64,000 nucleotides of DNA from Bradyrhizobium sp. CER78 (GCF_029846235.1 NZ_JARVWP010000008.1:310001-374000); one strand, 5' to 3'. Positions 25,082 through 33,979 are shown, counted from the stretch's first letter. Notes: generated by a model not told the origin, from the sequence alone. A program made the numbers and translations.

Positions 25082-25298
25082 CGCCGGCACTCTCCTTCGG
25101 TGAGGCCGCCCTCGTCTTCAGCGGCACGACGTTGTCGCGCGCCGGCTTCGGGGTGGCGTCCGGACCGGACTGAAGCATTCCGTCGCTCCTGACGAACAAT
25201 TCGGAACGAGGCTCGATCGCGGCGCGATCGAGCAGCGCCCGCAATTCGGGACGAAGCCCGTCGCCGCTCAGCACGGCGATCGCATCGAAGTTGCGCAC
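25038..25298 (-). CDS. Doubtful short ORF, possible gene remnant
   Basis: An 86-codon frame from a GTG at 25298. Residues 1-40 (MRNFDAIAVLSGDGLRPELRALLDRAA...) look like real protein, and the same frame stays open upstream to a TAG near 25392, adding about 30 plausible codons (...WFARYARETIFAITREII) without a usual start codon. The last part overlaps the convergent secreted-protein gene by 44 bp and is low complexity. It could be a small regulator with an unusual start or the worn 3' end of a longer gene. No function can be given. Confidence 0.3.
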   Translation of the reverse strand: MRNFDAIAVLSGDGLRPELRALLDRAAIEPRSELFVRSDGMLQSGPDATPKPARDNVVPLKTRAASPKESAGVTSTPTCRRPSAGP

Positions 25299-25546
25299 GA
25301 TGATCTCCCGTGTGATCGCGAAGATGGTCTCGCGCGCGTATCGTGCGAACCACCCGCTTTCCGATTCCGCGACGATGGTCGAGAAGCGGCGCTAAGCGCC
25401 ATATCGACCAAGCGGAATCTCGTCTCGAACGCGGTCGCGCGCCCGATCTGAAATCGGGTGGCTCGATAGGCGCCTGCGAATGTTCACTGCGCGCATCGAC
25501 ACAACGCCGGCCGCGATACCGGCAACGCGCAAATGGAGACGAAGAG

Positions 25547-26011
25547 ATGTCAGAGGAAAACAAGAACGTCGTGGGCCGGTGGTTCAAGGAGTTCTGGGGC
25601 AATCCCTGGAATCCGCGCGTCATCAACGAGCTCGCCACGGCCGACATTGTCGTGCACTACCCGATGCACGAACCGAAGAAGGGCCGCGCCGCGGTGACGA
25701 AATTCATGACCGAGTTTCGCGAGGCGTTTCCGGATCTGAATTTCTGGGGCGTCGGCGATCTCGTCGCGGAAGGCGACCTCGTCGTCGGCCGTTGGGAAGG
25801 CGGCGGCACCCACACCGGACCCGCATTCAACGACTTCCGGCTCGGCTCGCTGCCCGCAGCCTCCGGCCGCAAGATGACGTTCGCCGGCACGACCGTGCTG
25901 CGCGTGCAGGACGGACGGATCGCCGAAGAGCTCGGACAGGAAGACGCGATCACCGCCATGCTTCAGCTCGGGCTCATTCGCTTGCCCGAACACGCTGGCT
26001 ACTCGGGCTGA
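25547..26011 (+). CDS. SnoaL-like polyketide cyclase / ester cyclase family protein
   Basis: 154 residues from the ATG at 25547, which has GAGACGAAGAG just upstream. The cone-shaped SnoaL/NTF2 fold is indicated by the N-terminal helix NKNVVGRWFKEFWGNPWNP, the ADIVVHYPMHEPKKGRAAVTKFMTEFREAFPDL block and the strand GDLVVGRWEGGGTHTG. Members are aldol-type cyclases or binding proteins of unknown substrate. An in-frame extension upstream to 25343 is not convincing. No partner gene is evident; a convergent thioesterase follows. Confidence 0.85.
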   Translation: MSEENKNVVGRWFKEFWGNPWNPRVINELATADIVVHYPMHEPKKGRAAVTKFMTEFREAFPDLNFWGVGDLVAEGDLVVGRWEGGGTHTGPAFNDFRLGSLPAASGRKMTFAGTTVLRVQDGRIAEELGQEDAITAMLQLGLIRLPEHAGYSG

Positions 26012-26095
26012 CCCAGTCCGCGCAGCTCGCTCTGGCTGAACCGGCATCGCGTCCCTCGATGCGATGTCGGCGCAGTCCCTCCGCGGCGGTCCGCG

Positions 26096-26575
26096 CTAGG
26101 CCGGGAAGATCAGGCACGTCGTCGTGCCATGCGCAAGCAGCCGTCCCTTCGCGTCGGTGACCCTGCCTTCGGCGGTGCCGACGCGGCGGCCGCAATTGAG
26201 CACATGGCCCTCGGCCCGGATCGGCCCGGTGTCCGGCGTGATCGGACGCAGCAGCGAGATCTTGAACTCGAGCGTGGTCTGGCTGGTGCCGGCGTCGAGC
26301 GTCGACTGCACCGCAAGGCCCATGCAGCTGTCGAGCAGCGTGGCGGTGAGCCCGCCATGCACGGTGCCGGCCGGGTTGAGATGCGCGTCGGTCGGCAGCA
26401 GCGTGACGACGACGCGGCCGTGCTCGGCCTCAGTGACGTCATAGTCGAGCGTCCGCGCGATGGTGTTGAGCGGCAAGTCGCCAGAGGCGAGCCCCTGGAC
26501 GAAGTCGAGGCCGCTCATCCCGAGTTTCTGTTCGGCACTGACGGTGCCGTAGCTCTTGCCGTAGCTCTTGGCCAT
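26096..26575 (-). CDS. PaaI-type hotdog-fold thioesterase
   Basis: 159 residues from the ATG at 26575. Hotdog-fold signatures: HLNPAGTVHGGLTATLLDSCMGLAVQ (about 75-100, with catalytic Asp/Glu region and the HGG turn), TTLEFKISLLRPITPDTGPIRAEG and the final DAKGRLLAHGTTTCLIF. Such enzymes hydrolyse acyl-CoA thioesters, often aromatic ones. The start overlaps the 3' end of the AdaA-like gene by 61 bp in another frame, so the two are co-transcribed and possibly coupled. An in-frame upstream extension is a shadow. Confidence 0.9.
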   Translation of the reverse strand: MAKSYGKSYGTVSAEQKLGMSGLDFVQGLASGDLPLNTIARTLDYDVTEAEHGRVVVTLLPTDAHLNPAGTVHGGLTATLLDSCMGLAVQSTLDAGTSQTTLEFKISLLRPITPDTGPIRAEGHVLNCGRRVGTAEGRVTDAKGRLLAHGTTTCLIFPA

Positions 26576-27168
26576 TGCTGGTCTCCGTTGGGTTGCATCG
26601 TGACGCCTGGCGGCCGTTTCCGTCGCAGCGAGGCGGGCGAGCGGCCGTAGAGTTTTGCGAAGGCGGCGTTCATGCGCCTTGCGCTGGAGAAGCCGGCGCG
26701 CTGCGCCACCTGCGCGAGCGGAAGATCGCCGCCGTCGATCAGGCACTTGGCGCGCTGCACGCGCCGTGACAGCGCGACCTGCAGCGGCGAGGCATCGAGA
26801 TGCGAAGCGAACAGGCGCGACAGATGCCGCGCGCCGATGCCGAGCCGATCGGCCAGCGCGGCGACGTTGCCGTGGTCGAGCGCGCCGTCCTCGATCAGCG
26901 CCAGCGCGCGCTCGACGGTGGTCCTGGTGCCCTTCCACGCCGGACAGAATGGCGCCGCCTCGGGACGGCAGCGCAGGCAAGGCCGGAAGCCGGCGCGCTC
27001 GGCGGAGGCGGCACTGCCATAGAACCGCACATTGCGGGCGAGCGGCGTGCGCGCGGGGCATACCGGGCGGCAATAGACGCCGGTGGTCTTGACCGCCACG
27101 AACACGATGCCGTCCCAGGCCGGGTCGCGGCGTTGAAAGGCTGCGTATTGTGCGGCGAAATCGAGCAT
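26515..27168 (-). CDS. AdaA-like methylphosphotriester-sensing AraC regulator
   Basis: 217 residues from the ATG at 27168 (MLDFAAQYAAFQRRD...). The N-terminal Ada domain keeps the zinc cysteines Cys33, Cys37, Cys64 and Cys67 (VYCRPVCP and FRPCLRCRPE), with Cys33 at the methyl-acceptor place. The AraC HTH follows at about 85-185 (IGARHLSRLFASHLDASPLQVALSRRVQRAKCLI..., VAQRAGFSSARRMNAAFAKLYG). It lacks the O6-methylguanine transferase domain of full Ada, so it should sense phosphotriesters and activate alkylation-repair genes. It overlaps the thioesterase start by 61 bp, an unusual partner. Confidence 0.88.
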   Translation of the reverse strand: MLDFAAQYAAFQRRDPAWDGIVFVAVKTTGVYCRPVCPARTPLARNVRFYGSAASAERAGFRPCLRCRPEAAPFCPAWKGTRTTVERALALIEDGALDHGNVAALADRLGIGARHLSRLFASHLDASPLQVALSRRVQRAKCLIDGGDLPLAQVAQRAGFSSARRMNAAFAKLYGRSPASLRRKRPPGVTMQPNGDQQWPRATARATAPSVPNRNSG

Positions 27169-27421
27169 GCGTCCGCTATAGCCGCGGCCGCGCACCGCGA
27201 CGACCCGCTTTGCGGAGACGACGTCCGGAAACGACCGCCGCATGCGGGGCGCCGAACCAAGGCTGCACAAGACTTCATAGCGCCCGTACTCATGCGTGCC
27301 CTGTCAATTTACGGGGGCCTGCGACCAAAAGACTTCGTGCTGCCGCAGTTCGGTCACCGAAAATTAAGGCTCGATTTAGTTTCGAGGATCATCCTTTGCG
27401 TCACCGAACACAGGTCACGCC

Positions 27422-28099
27422 ATGCAAGACCGCGAGCCGATCAACCCTGAGAGCATCTGGCCGACAGATGTGACGGAGGGTCATTCGCCGGCGCAGACGG
27501 CGGACCTCTGGGACGTCTCAAACGAGAACCACGACGCCGCCCTGCTGCTGCGGGAGCCGTTCGCCGACCGCATCGGCACCGCGCTGCTGGCCGCCACCGC
27601 TCTCGCCGCAAGCTTCGTCCTTGGATGGACCGGCGGCGCCAACTGGCACGACTTCGCAAGCCCCGCCCCCGTCCCGGTGGCCCAGAAGGAAGCGCCCGCC
27701 CCGCACGTTGCGGAGGCACCGCCGAGCCGCAGAAGCGAGAGCCCGCGGCGGACCACGTCGAATGCCGAGCCATCGGTCACCGGCAGCATTCCGAAGACCA
27801 CTCCCGCCGGCCCTCGCCCCCAAGTGCTGGGGGCCGCGCCGACGACGCTCGGCGCGCAAGCCGCCATGCTCGGATCGAAGCCGCAGCTGGCAGCGGGACC
27901 GGAGACGCGGCCGAGCACGATTCCCGGATGGTCGGTGGTCGAGGTCCGCGACGGCACCGCCGTGCTCGAGGGCCCGGAGGGCGTCAAGATAGCCGCGCGC
28001 GGCGACGTTGTCCCCGGCCTTGGCCGGGTCGATTCCATCGTGCGCTGGGGCAACCGCTGGATCGTCGCCACCGCGAGCGGATTGGTCGCGACGCCCTGA
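27422..28099 (+). CDS. Single-pass membrane protein with a periplasmic C-terminal domain
   Basis: 225 residues. A cytoplasmic N-terminus (about 1-48) is followed by one membrane helix (about 50-70, TALLAATALAASFVLGW), a long Pro/Ala/Arg linker (about 80-165), and a small beta domain WSVVEVRDGTAVLEGPEGVKIAARGDVVPGLGRVDSIVRWGNRWIVATASGLV. That last part resembles the PilP/GspC-like or SH3-like beta barrels of secretion-system inner-membrane proteins, but no secretion genes are nearby. Conserved hypothetical in my judgement. Single gene; the neighbour on the right is convergent. Confidence 0.72.
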   Translation: MQDREPINPESIWPTDVTEGHSPAQTADLWDVSNENHDAALLLREPFADRIGTALLAATALAASFVLGWTGGANWHDFASPAPVPVAQKEAPAPHVAEAPPSRRSESPRRTTSNAEPSVTGSIPKTTPAGPRPQVLGAAPTTLGAQAAMLGSKPQLAAGPETRPSTIPGWSVVEVRDGTAVLEGPEGVKIAARGDVVPGLGRVDSIVRWGNRWIVATASGLVATP

Positions 28100-28127
28100 A
28101 TGCCCACGCCGACGCGATCGACCGCGC

Positions 28128-28535
28128 TTAGTTGCCGTTGATCAGGAAGCGCAGCGACTTGCTTCCTGAGAAGATCACCTCTTCATTGTGCCGCCGCCAG
28201 CTCGTCATGTCGCCGAGCGCCGCCAGCAGATCCTTGTCGGCCTGCGCCCGCTCCGGCGAGCAGCTGCGGTTCTCCATCGCGCCAGGAACGAACACGATGG
28301 TGTTGCCGGCAACCGAGAACTGGCCCTTGCCGCCATCGCACCAGAGCTCGAGGATCACCTCGCCATTGTCACCGATCTCGATCGAGGGGATCCGCTTGGA
28401 GCCCGGCATGCGCGCGGCGTCGAGCGTCATCACGTCGCCGAACGGGAATCCTTCCTGAGCCTTGGCCGGAATCGCGACGAAAGCCGCAGCAGCCAGCACC
28501 AATGCGGCCATGCCGCCGTTCAGAATCCGCTTCAT
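28128..28535 (-). CDS. Small secreted protein of unknown function
   Basis: 135 residues from the ATG at 28535 (MKRILNGGMAALVLAAAAFVAIPAKAQ signal peptide). The mature domain has strands DVMTLDAARMPGSKRIPSIEIGDNGEVILELWCDGGKGQFSVAGNTIVFVPG, two cysteines (LWCDG and RSCSPE), and SWRRHNEEVIFSGSKSLRFLIN. The pattern recalls META/HslJ-like small beta proteins, but I would not name it. Periplasmic. It converges with the membrane-protein gene on the left. Confidence 0.72.
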   Translation of the reverse strand: MKRILNGGMAALVLAAAAFVAIPAKAQEGFPFGDVMTLDAARMPGSKRIPSIEIGDNGEVILELWCDGGKGQFSVAGNTIVFVPGAMENRSCSPERAQADKDLLAALGDMTSWRRHNEEVIFSGSKSLRFLINGN

Positions 28536-28631
28536 CGAGACCATGCCATTCCCAGCAATTGCGACGCCGTCCTTCTATGGGACGAGGCCGCGATTGGCCA
28601 GCTTGGCCGCGCGAGAAAAAGTGCTTGAAAA

Positions 28632-28665
28632 TGCAAAATCCCCGCGGGCTCTCACCCACGGGGAT
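28632..28665 (-). terminator. Intrinsic terminator of the lactate permease gene
   Basis: Read on the minus strand: ATCCCCGTGGG, loop, CCCGCGGGGAT, TTTGC. It lies 27 bp after the lctP stop. Confidence 0.85.
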
Positions 28666-28691
28666 CTTCGTTCGGGCGACGCCTCGCCGCG

Positions 28692-30362
28692 TTATTTCAA
28701 GACCAGCTCCGTGAACGGATACACATAGGCCTGCAGGGTCACGAACAGGCCGACCAGACACGCCAGCACGATCGAGTGCAGGAACACGTAGCGCAGGATC
28801 GAACCCTCGTGGCCGTACCAGTTGGTGGCGGTCGAGGCGACCACGATCGATTGCGCGTCGATCATCTTGCCCATCACGCCGCCCGAGGAGTTCGCCGCCG
28901 CCATCAGGATCGGCGGCAGGCCGAGCTGCTCGGAGGTGATCTTCTGCAGATTGCCGAACAGCACGTTGGAGGCGGTATCCGATCCGGTCAGCGCCACGCC
29001 CAGCCAGCCGAGCAAGGTGCCGAAGAAGGGATACAGCACGCCGGTCGCCGCAAAGGCGAGACCGAGCGTGGCGTCGACGCCGGAGAGCCGGGTCAGCGTG
29101 CCGATCGCCAGCATCGCCGAGATCGTGATCAGCGAGATCGCGCAGAGGCGGATGGTGCGGCCATACTCGGCGATCAGCTTGAGCGGCGAGAAGCCCATCA
29201 ACAGACCCGAGATGATCGCGGCGATCAGCATGCCGGTGCCGGTGAACGACAGGTAGGTGAAGCTGAACACCGCGCCTTCCGCCGTCGGCTTGGCGGCCAC
29301 CGGCGGCACCTTGAAGATCAGCTTGTCGAGCTCGGGGACCGCATAGTTCCAGGTGAAGTTGGCGTTGGCCCAGGTCTTGAAGGCGCCATTGCCCCAGATC
29401 AGCATCAGGATGCAGACGATGATCCACGGCAGCAGCGCGCTCCACAATTCGCTTTGGGTCAGCGGCGTCTTGTCGAGCGGCGGGGCGGAAGCCATCGTCG
29501 CCGCCGATTCATCGCGGCCGCGCAGTTTCGGCGACAGCCAGAGCTGCTGCGGCTGCCAGACCTTCAGGAACAGGATCAGCGCGCCCATCGAGATCAGCGA
29601 GGCGCCGATGTCGACGATCCAGGGATTGATGTGGTTCGAGATCACGTATTGCGGGACCGCAAACGACACGCCGGTGACCAGGATCGCGGGCCACACTTCC
29701 TTCATGCCGCGCCAGCCCGCGAACGCCCACACCACCCAGAACGGCACGATCAGCGAGAACAGCGGCAGCTGGCGCCCGACCATGGCGCCGAGGATGTAGG
29801 GATCCAGCCCTGTGACCGAGGCAAGGCCCTGGATCGGCGTGCCCAGTGCACCGAAGGCAACCGGGGCGGTGTTGGCGATCAGCGACAGGCCGGAGGCCGC
29901 GAGCGGCGAGAAGCCGAGCCCGATCAGCACCGCGCCGGTGATCGCGACCGGCGTGCCGAAGCCCGAGGCGCCCTCGAAGAAGGCGCCGAACGAGAACGCG
30001 ATCAGCAGCAGCTGCAGGCGGCGATCCTCGGTGACACCGCCGACCGCGCGCTTGAGCAGCTCGAACTTCCCGCACCTCACCGTGACCTGGTAGAGGAAGA
30101 TGACGTTGAGCACGATCCAGCCGATCGGGAAGAACCCGGTGATGACGCCGAGCAGCGTGGCGCGGATCGACATGCCGGCCGGCATCGTGAAGACGAAGAT
30201 CGTGATCAGGTTGGTCACGATCACGGCGATGATGGCGGCGATATGCGCCTTCACCTTGCCGCTGGCGATCAGGACCAGCAGCGTGACCACGGGAACCGCG
30301 GCGGCGACGGTCGACAGCCCCGCATTGCCCAGCGGATTATAGATTTGATTCCAGGTGTTCAT
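28692..30362 (-). CDS. lldP: L-lactate permease (LctP/LldP family)
   Basis: 556-residue polytopic inner-membrane transporter that takes up L-lactate, D-lactate and glycolate with protons. About twelve or more hydrophobic helices. Signatures: SFGAFFEGASGFGTPVAITGA, TAPVAFGALGTPI, GSDTASNVLFGNLQ and AANSSGGVMGKMIDAQSIVVA, all standard for the family. Single gene with its own terminator; no lactate dehydrogenase is adjacent. Because LctP-type permeases can carry glycolate, it could feed the GlcDEF enzyme encoded 5-11 kb away, but that link is inference. Confidence 0.93.
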   Translation of the reverse strand: MNTWNQIYNPLGNAGLSTVAAAVPVVTLLVLIASGKVKAHIAAIIAVIVTNLITIFVFTMPAGMSIRATLLGVITGFFPIGWIVLNVIFLYQVTVRCGKFELLKRAVGGVTEDRRLQLLLIAFSFGAFFEGASGFGTPVAITGAVLIGLGFSPLAASGLSLIANTAPVAFGALGTPIQGLASVTGLDPYILGAMVGRQLPLFSLIVPFWVVWAFAGWRGMKEVWPAILVTGVSFAVPQYVISNHINPWIVDIGASLISMGALILFLKVWQPQQLWLSPKLRGRDESAATMASAPPLDKTPLTQSELWSALLPWIIVCILMLIWGNGAFKTWANANFTWNYAVPELDKLIFKVPPVAAKPTAEGAVFSFTYLSFTGTGMLIAAIISGLLMGFSPLKLIAEYGRTIRLCAISLITISAMLAIGTLTRLSGVDATLGLAFAATGVLYPFFGTLLGWLGVALTGSDTASNVLFGNLQKITSEQLGLPPILMAAANSSGGVMGKMIDAQSIVVASTATNWYGHEGSILRYVFLHSIVLACLVGLFVTLQAYVYPFTELVLK

Positions 30363-30671
30363 CTCGGGATCCTTCCCACATTTTTATGCAGCGCGCCGGC
30401 ATCGGTGTGGCCAGACGCGCTGATGCGATTGCGGGAGTCCGTCGGAAAAGTCGTAGCCCCGGCTCGCGAATGAACGATCGGTAAGGATCGCTCACATCCT
30501 CGCGAAAAATCGAAGGTCCCCCGCCCCTCGCCGTTGTCGTCATGCTAGGGTTGACTCGATCGCCGGGACAAGCCAACGCTTGCATGCCAGACCTACGACT
30601 TTAGTCGAGGATCGCCCTGATTGTCCCGATTCTTCAGGCCTTTGCGGCCCCTTCCCTGGAGACGATAATCT
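30363..30671. other. Divergent region between lldP and the ABC exporter gene
   Basis: About 310 bp without a gene. On the exporter side TTGACT at 30551-30556 is a possible -35 with no clear -10. A palindromic ACGATCGGTAAGGATCGC run near 30475 is weak. I see nothing else I can name. Confidence 0.4.
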
Positions 30672-32414
30672 GTGAAAAACATTCGCTCGACGCTCGCGAC
30701 GGTGTGGCGCATCGCCTCGCCCTATTTCAACTCCGATGACAAATGGGCAGGCCGGGGACTGTTGGCCGCGGTGATCATCATCGAGCTTGCCAGCGTCTTT
30801 CTCACGGTGCTGTTCAACCGCTGGAACAATGTTTTCTACAACGCGCTGCAGGAGCGCGATCAGGCGGTCTTCACCTATCAGATCGGCTATTTCTGCGTGC
30901 TCGCGGCGTTCTGGATCGCGCTGAAAGTCTACCAGCTCTATCTCAATCAATGGCTGCAGATCCGCTGGCGGCGCTGGATGACCACCCGTTATCTCGGCGG
31001 CTGGCTGCACGATGCCAACCACTACCGCATGCAGCTGCTCGGCGATGCCGCCGACAACCCGGACCAGCGTATCGCCGACGACACCCAGCGCTTCGTCGAA
31101 CAGACCCTGACGCTCGGAATCGGATTGTTGAGCTCCGTGGTGACGCTTGCGTCCTTCGTGGTCATCCTGTGGGGCCTGTCCAATCAGGCGCCGCTGCATC
31201 TGTTCGGCAACGACATCGCGCTTCCCGGCTATCTGGTCTGGGGCGCGCTGATCTACGCGATCCTCGGAACAACCTTGACCCATTTGATCGGCCGGCCATT
31301 GGTCGACCTGAACTTCCGGCAGCAGCGGTTCGAAGCCGATTTCCGCTTCAACCTGGTGCGCACGCGCGAGAACGCCGAGCAGATCGCCCTGCTTGAGGGT
31401 GAGCCGGCCGAGCGCACGCGGTTGCTCAATCGTTTCGGGTTCGTGGTCGGGAACTGGCTCGACATCATGCAGCGAACCAAGAAGCTGACCGCCTTCACCG
31501 CGACCTATTCGCAAGCCGCCGTGATCTTCCCCTACGTGCTGATCGCGCCGGCCTATTTCGCCAACAAGATCCAGCTCGGCGGCATGATGCAGACCGCCTC
31601 CGCCTTCAGCAGCGTGCAGGAGTCACTGTCCTTCTTCATCACGGCCTACCGGACGCTGGCCGAATGGCAATCGGTGGTCGCACGACTTGATGGCTTCGAG
31701 AGCTCGATCCGCGGCGGCGATGCGCTCGCGCAGCGGCAGGACATCATCCACGTCAAACCCGCCGGCGGCCGCGGCGTCGAGCTCGACGATCTCGTGATCA
31801 CCCTGCCCGACGGCAAGCCGTTGCTCGCGGCTGACGGTTTCAGCCTTACCGGCAACGCACGCACCCTGGTCACCGGCCCCTCGGGCGCCGGCAAGTCGAC
31901 GTTGTTCCGCGCCATCGCCGGCATCTGGCCGTTCGGCAAGGGCGCGATCAATGTCCCCCCCGGTGCCACGTTGATGATGCTGCCGCAACGTCCCTATCTG
32001 CCGATCGGGTCGCTGCACGACGCCGTGGTCTATCCGAGCGAGGCCACGCAATTCGACGCGGGGCGGGTGCGCGAGGTCGTCAGCGCCGTCGGACTGCCGC
32101 AGCTCGCGGCACGGCTCGCCGAAGAGGCGCACTGGAACCGGATGCTGTCGCTCGGCGAGCAACAGCGGCTCGGCATCGCCCGCGCACTGCTGCATGCACC
32201 GCAATTCCTGTTCCTGGACGAGGCGACCGCCTCGCTCGACGAGCCCTCGGAAGCCGCGCTCTACCGGCTGATCGCCGAGAGGCTGCCCGACACCACGGTG
32301 GTGTCGATCGGCCATCGCTCGACGCTCGATGCATTCCACCAGCGCAACGTCGCGCTGGTCCGTGACGGCGAGCGCTTCACCTTGCGCGATAGGGTCGAGG
32401 CTCCGGCGTCGTAG
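30672..32414 (+). CDS. SbmA/BacA-like ABC transporter with fused ATPase (BclA/YddA type)
   Basis: 580-residue half-transporter that should dimerise in the inner membrane. The membrane domain (about 1-340) is of the SbmA/BacA type: FNRWNNVFYNALQERD, RWRRWMTTRYLGGWL, NPDQRIADDTQRFVE and FRFNLVRTRENAEQIALLEGE. The C-terminal ATPase has Walker A GPSGAGKST (402-410), signature LSLGEQQR (492-499), Walker B FLFLDEAT (512-519). Rhizobial relatives (BclA, BacA) import host NCR peptides and are needed for bacteroid life. GTG start at 30672 with GGAGA 8 nt upstream. Paralogues exist in bradyrhizobia, so the symbiotic role is not certain. Confidence 0.88.
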   Translation: MKNIRSTLATVWRIASPYFNSDDKWAGRGLLAAVIIIELASVFLTVLFNRWNNVFYNALQERDQAVFTYQIGYFCVLAAFWIALKVYQLYLNQWLQIRWRRWMTTRYLGGWLHDANHYRMQLLGDAADNPDQRIADDTQRFVEQTLTLGIGLLSSVVTLASFVVILWGLSNQAPLHLFGNDIALPGYLVWGALIYAILGTTLTHLIGRPLVDLNFRQQRFEADFRFNLVRTRENAEQIALLEGEPAERTRLLNRFGFVVGNWLDIMQRTKKLTAFTATYSQAAVIFPYVLIAPAYFANKIQLGGMMQTASAFSSVQESLSFFITAYRTLAEWQSVVARLDGFESSIRGGDALAQRQDIIHVKPAGGRGVELDDLVITLPDGKPLLAADGFSLTGNARTLVTGPSGAGKSTLFRAIAGIWPFGKGAINVPPGATLMMLPQRPYLPIGSLHDAVVYPSEATQFDAGRVREVVSAVGLPQLAARLAEEAHWNRMLSLGEQQRLGIARALLHAPQFLFLDEATASLDEPSEAALYRLIAERLPDTTVVSIGHRSTLDAFHQRNVALVRDGERFTLRDRVEAPAS

Positions 32415-32440
32415 GCTAGCGGAGTCAGGGCCAAGGGTGC

Positions 32441-32570
32441 GGGTCACCTCTCCCTTGGGAGAGGTCGATTTACGCAGCAAATCGGGTGAGGGGTCACGGT
32501 CTATCGAAAGGGCAAGAACCCTCACCCGGCACTTCGCGCCGACCTCTCCCCGGCGGGGAGAGGTGAGATC
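32441..32570. repeat. Palindromic repeats after the ABC exporter gene
   Basis: CACCTCTCCCTTGGGAGAGGT at 32446 and CGACCTCTCCCCGGCGGGGAGAGGTG near 32540-32566 enclose CCCTCACCC-type arms. Same family as 11301-11488 and 19098-19311. Convergent gene ends flank it. Confidence 0.85.
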
Positions 32571-32610
32571 GAAGCTGCGGCACCGGCCGCCGAAAACCAA
32601 GCCGCCAAAA

Positions 32611-32639
32611 CAAAAGAGGCGGCAGATTGCTCTGCCGCC
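32611..32639 (-). terminator. Intrinsic terminator of the TorF porin gene
   Basis: On the minus strand: GGCGGCAGA, loop GCAA, TCTGCCGCC, TCTTTTGTTTT. The 9-bp stem is perfect and begins 23 bp after the stop. Confidence 0.92.
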
Positions 32640-32661
32640 CCTCGATCCCCGGAAGAGGAGA

Positions 32662-33651
32662 TTACTTCAGGTTGGACATCGCGGTCAGGTCGACCGAGAG
32701 CTTGGCGATACCAGCCGCGCCGCACCAGTTGGAGCCGGTGCCGCCCGGATTGATCGGGGTGACGTTGGTGGTGCCGCCCGCGGTGTAGTCGCTGGTGAAG
32801 GCGCTGCAGTTACCCTTCGACATGTCGGTGTCGGAGTAGCGCAGATCGAGCGTGAACACCTTGTAGGTGAAGCCGATGCCGATGTTCCAGGTGTTGTAGT
32901 CGGCATACTTGATGCCGTTCGGGAACGCCGGGACGCCGTAGAAGCTGTCGGAGGTGCCGAGCCACTGCCGGCCGAACTCACCCGACACGTACATGCCGAC
33001 GCCGCTGGTGCCGAACAGGGTGCTGGGCGCGGTGTACTTGCCGATGATCGAGGAGTAGTTGCCCCAGGCGCCGGTGTTGAGGAAGTTCGGCGAGTAGTAT
33101 TCGTTGATCGTGAACGCCCAGTTGTCGTTGATGGTCCAGGTCGCCTTGCCGTAGACTTCGAAGAACGAGACGTCCTTCTTCATGACGTTGCCGTTCGGCA
33201 GGAAGTTGGTGGCGCACTCCGCGCTGAGCGGCTTGCCGGCGGTGTCGAACGGCGCGCCGAAGTAGCAGGTTCCACCCGGATACAGGTAACCCCAGACGCC
33301 GATGTCGAAGGCGAAGGCGCCGAAGGTCGGGCGGATACCGCCGTAGACGTCGACTTCAGCCGCAGCGCGGTTGGCGAAGGAGATGCTTTCGGTCGAGGTG
33401 CCGATGTAGAGCTGCAGGTCCTTGTTGACGTTGTAGCGCGGCTCGAAATAGGCGGTGACCGACGGATTGTGGTTCGACTGGGTGACGCCGCGGAAGATGT
33501 AGTCATTCATGATGCCGGCGCCGAAGGCGATATCCCAAGGATCGAAGGGAGCCGGCGGCGGCGCCTTGACGGCCTTCACCGCCATGTCAGCTGCCATTGC
33601 CGAGCTCGAAATCATTGCTAGCGCCGTTGCTAACAAAGCCAGTTTCTTCAT
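32662..33651 (-). CDS. TorF family putative porin
   Basis: 329-residue outer-membrane beta-barrel. Start at the ATG at 33651 (MKKLALLATALAMISSSAMAADM signal peptide); the GTG/ATG four codons earlier is less likely. Family marks: FGAGIMNDYIFRGVTQSNHNPSV at the first strands, VYGGIRPTFGAFAFDIGVWGYLYPGG, and alternating aromatic/Gly strands throughout (TYKVFTLDLRYSDTDMSKG). Four cysteines occur in extracellular-like loops (GGTCYFG, SAECATN, KGNCSAF, NWCGAAG). It probably admits small solutes. It has its own terminator; I could not identify a regulatory site. Confidence 0.88.
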   Translation of the reverse strand: MKKLALLATALAMISSSAMAADMAVKAVKAPPPAPFDPWDIAFGAGIMNDYIFRGVTQSNHNPSVTAYFEPRYNVNKDLQLYIGTSTESISFANRAAAEVDVYGGIRPTFGAFAFDIGVWGYLYPGGTCYFGAPFDTAGKPLSAECATNFLPNGNVMKKDVSFFEVYGKATWTINDNWAFTINEYYSPNFLNTGAWGNYSSIIGKYTAPSTLFGTSGVGMYVSGEFGRQWLGTSDSFYGVPAFPNGIKYADYNTWNIGIGFTYKVFTLDLRYSDTDMSKGNCSAFTSDYTAGGTTNVTPINPGGTGSNWCGAAGIAKLSVDLTAMSNLK

Positions 33652-33979
33652 GACGATCCCCATCTACTTTTCCAGACAGCCCAGCTCCGGTGGCCCCCAG
33701 GGCGCGCGATAACGGACTGCAACACAATCGCGTGTGCTCAATTTGAAACGCGCCCCCATTTTGGAGAAGGCAAAAAGACATGCATCTGCCGACTTTTTAG
33801 GCGTTCTGGCAGTCGCGCCACAGTTGGTTGGCGAGTGTTGCATTTACACCACAATACTGAGGCCTCCCGTTCCGGTTGAATGACCCCCTCAGCCGGAACC
33901 GAGCAACGTTTCGACACGCTGCGGGCGGCATCGATGCGAATCGCCCGATCCGCAAAACTACGGACCGCCGATACGGAAA
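33652..33979. other. Gene-free upstream region of the porin gene
   Basis: About 330 bp between the porin start and the terminator of the histone-like gene. It must hold the porin promoter (minus strand). A short CTGCC/GGCAG inverted pair sits at about 33786-33812. Nothing else can be supported. Confidence 0.4.

Noticed and set aside
24838..25647. 269-codon minus-strand frame opposite the secreted-protein and SnoaL-like genes
   Set aside because: Its sequence is Arg/Ser-rich without domains and covers the conserved SnoaL start on the other strand.
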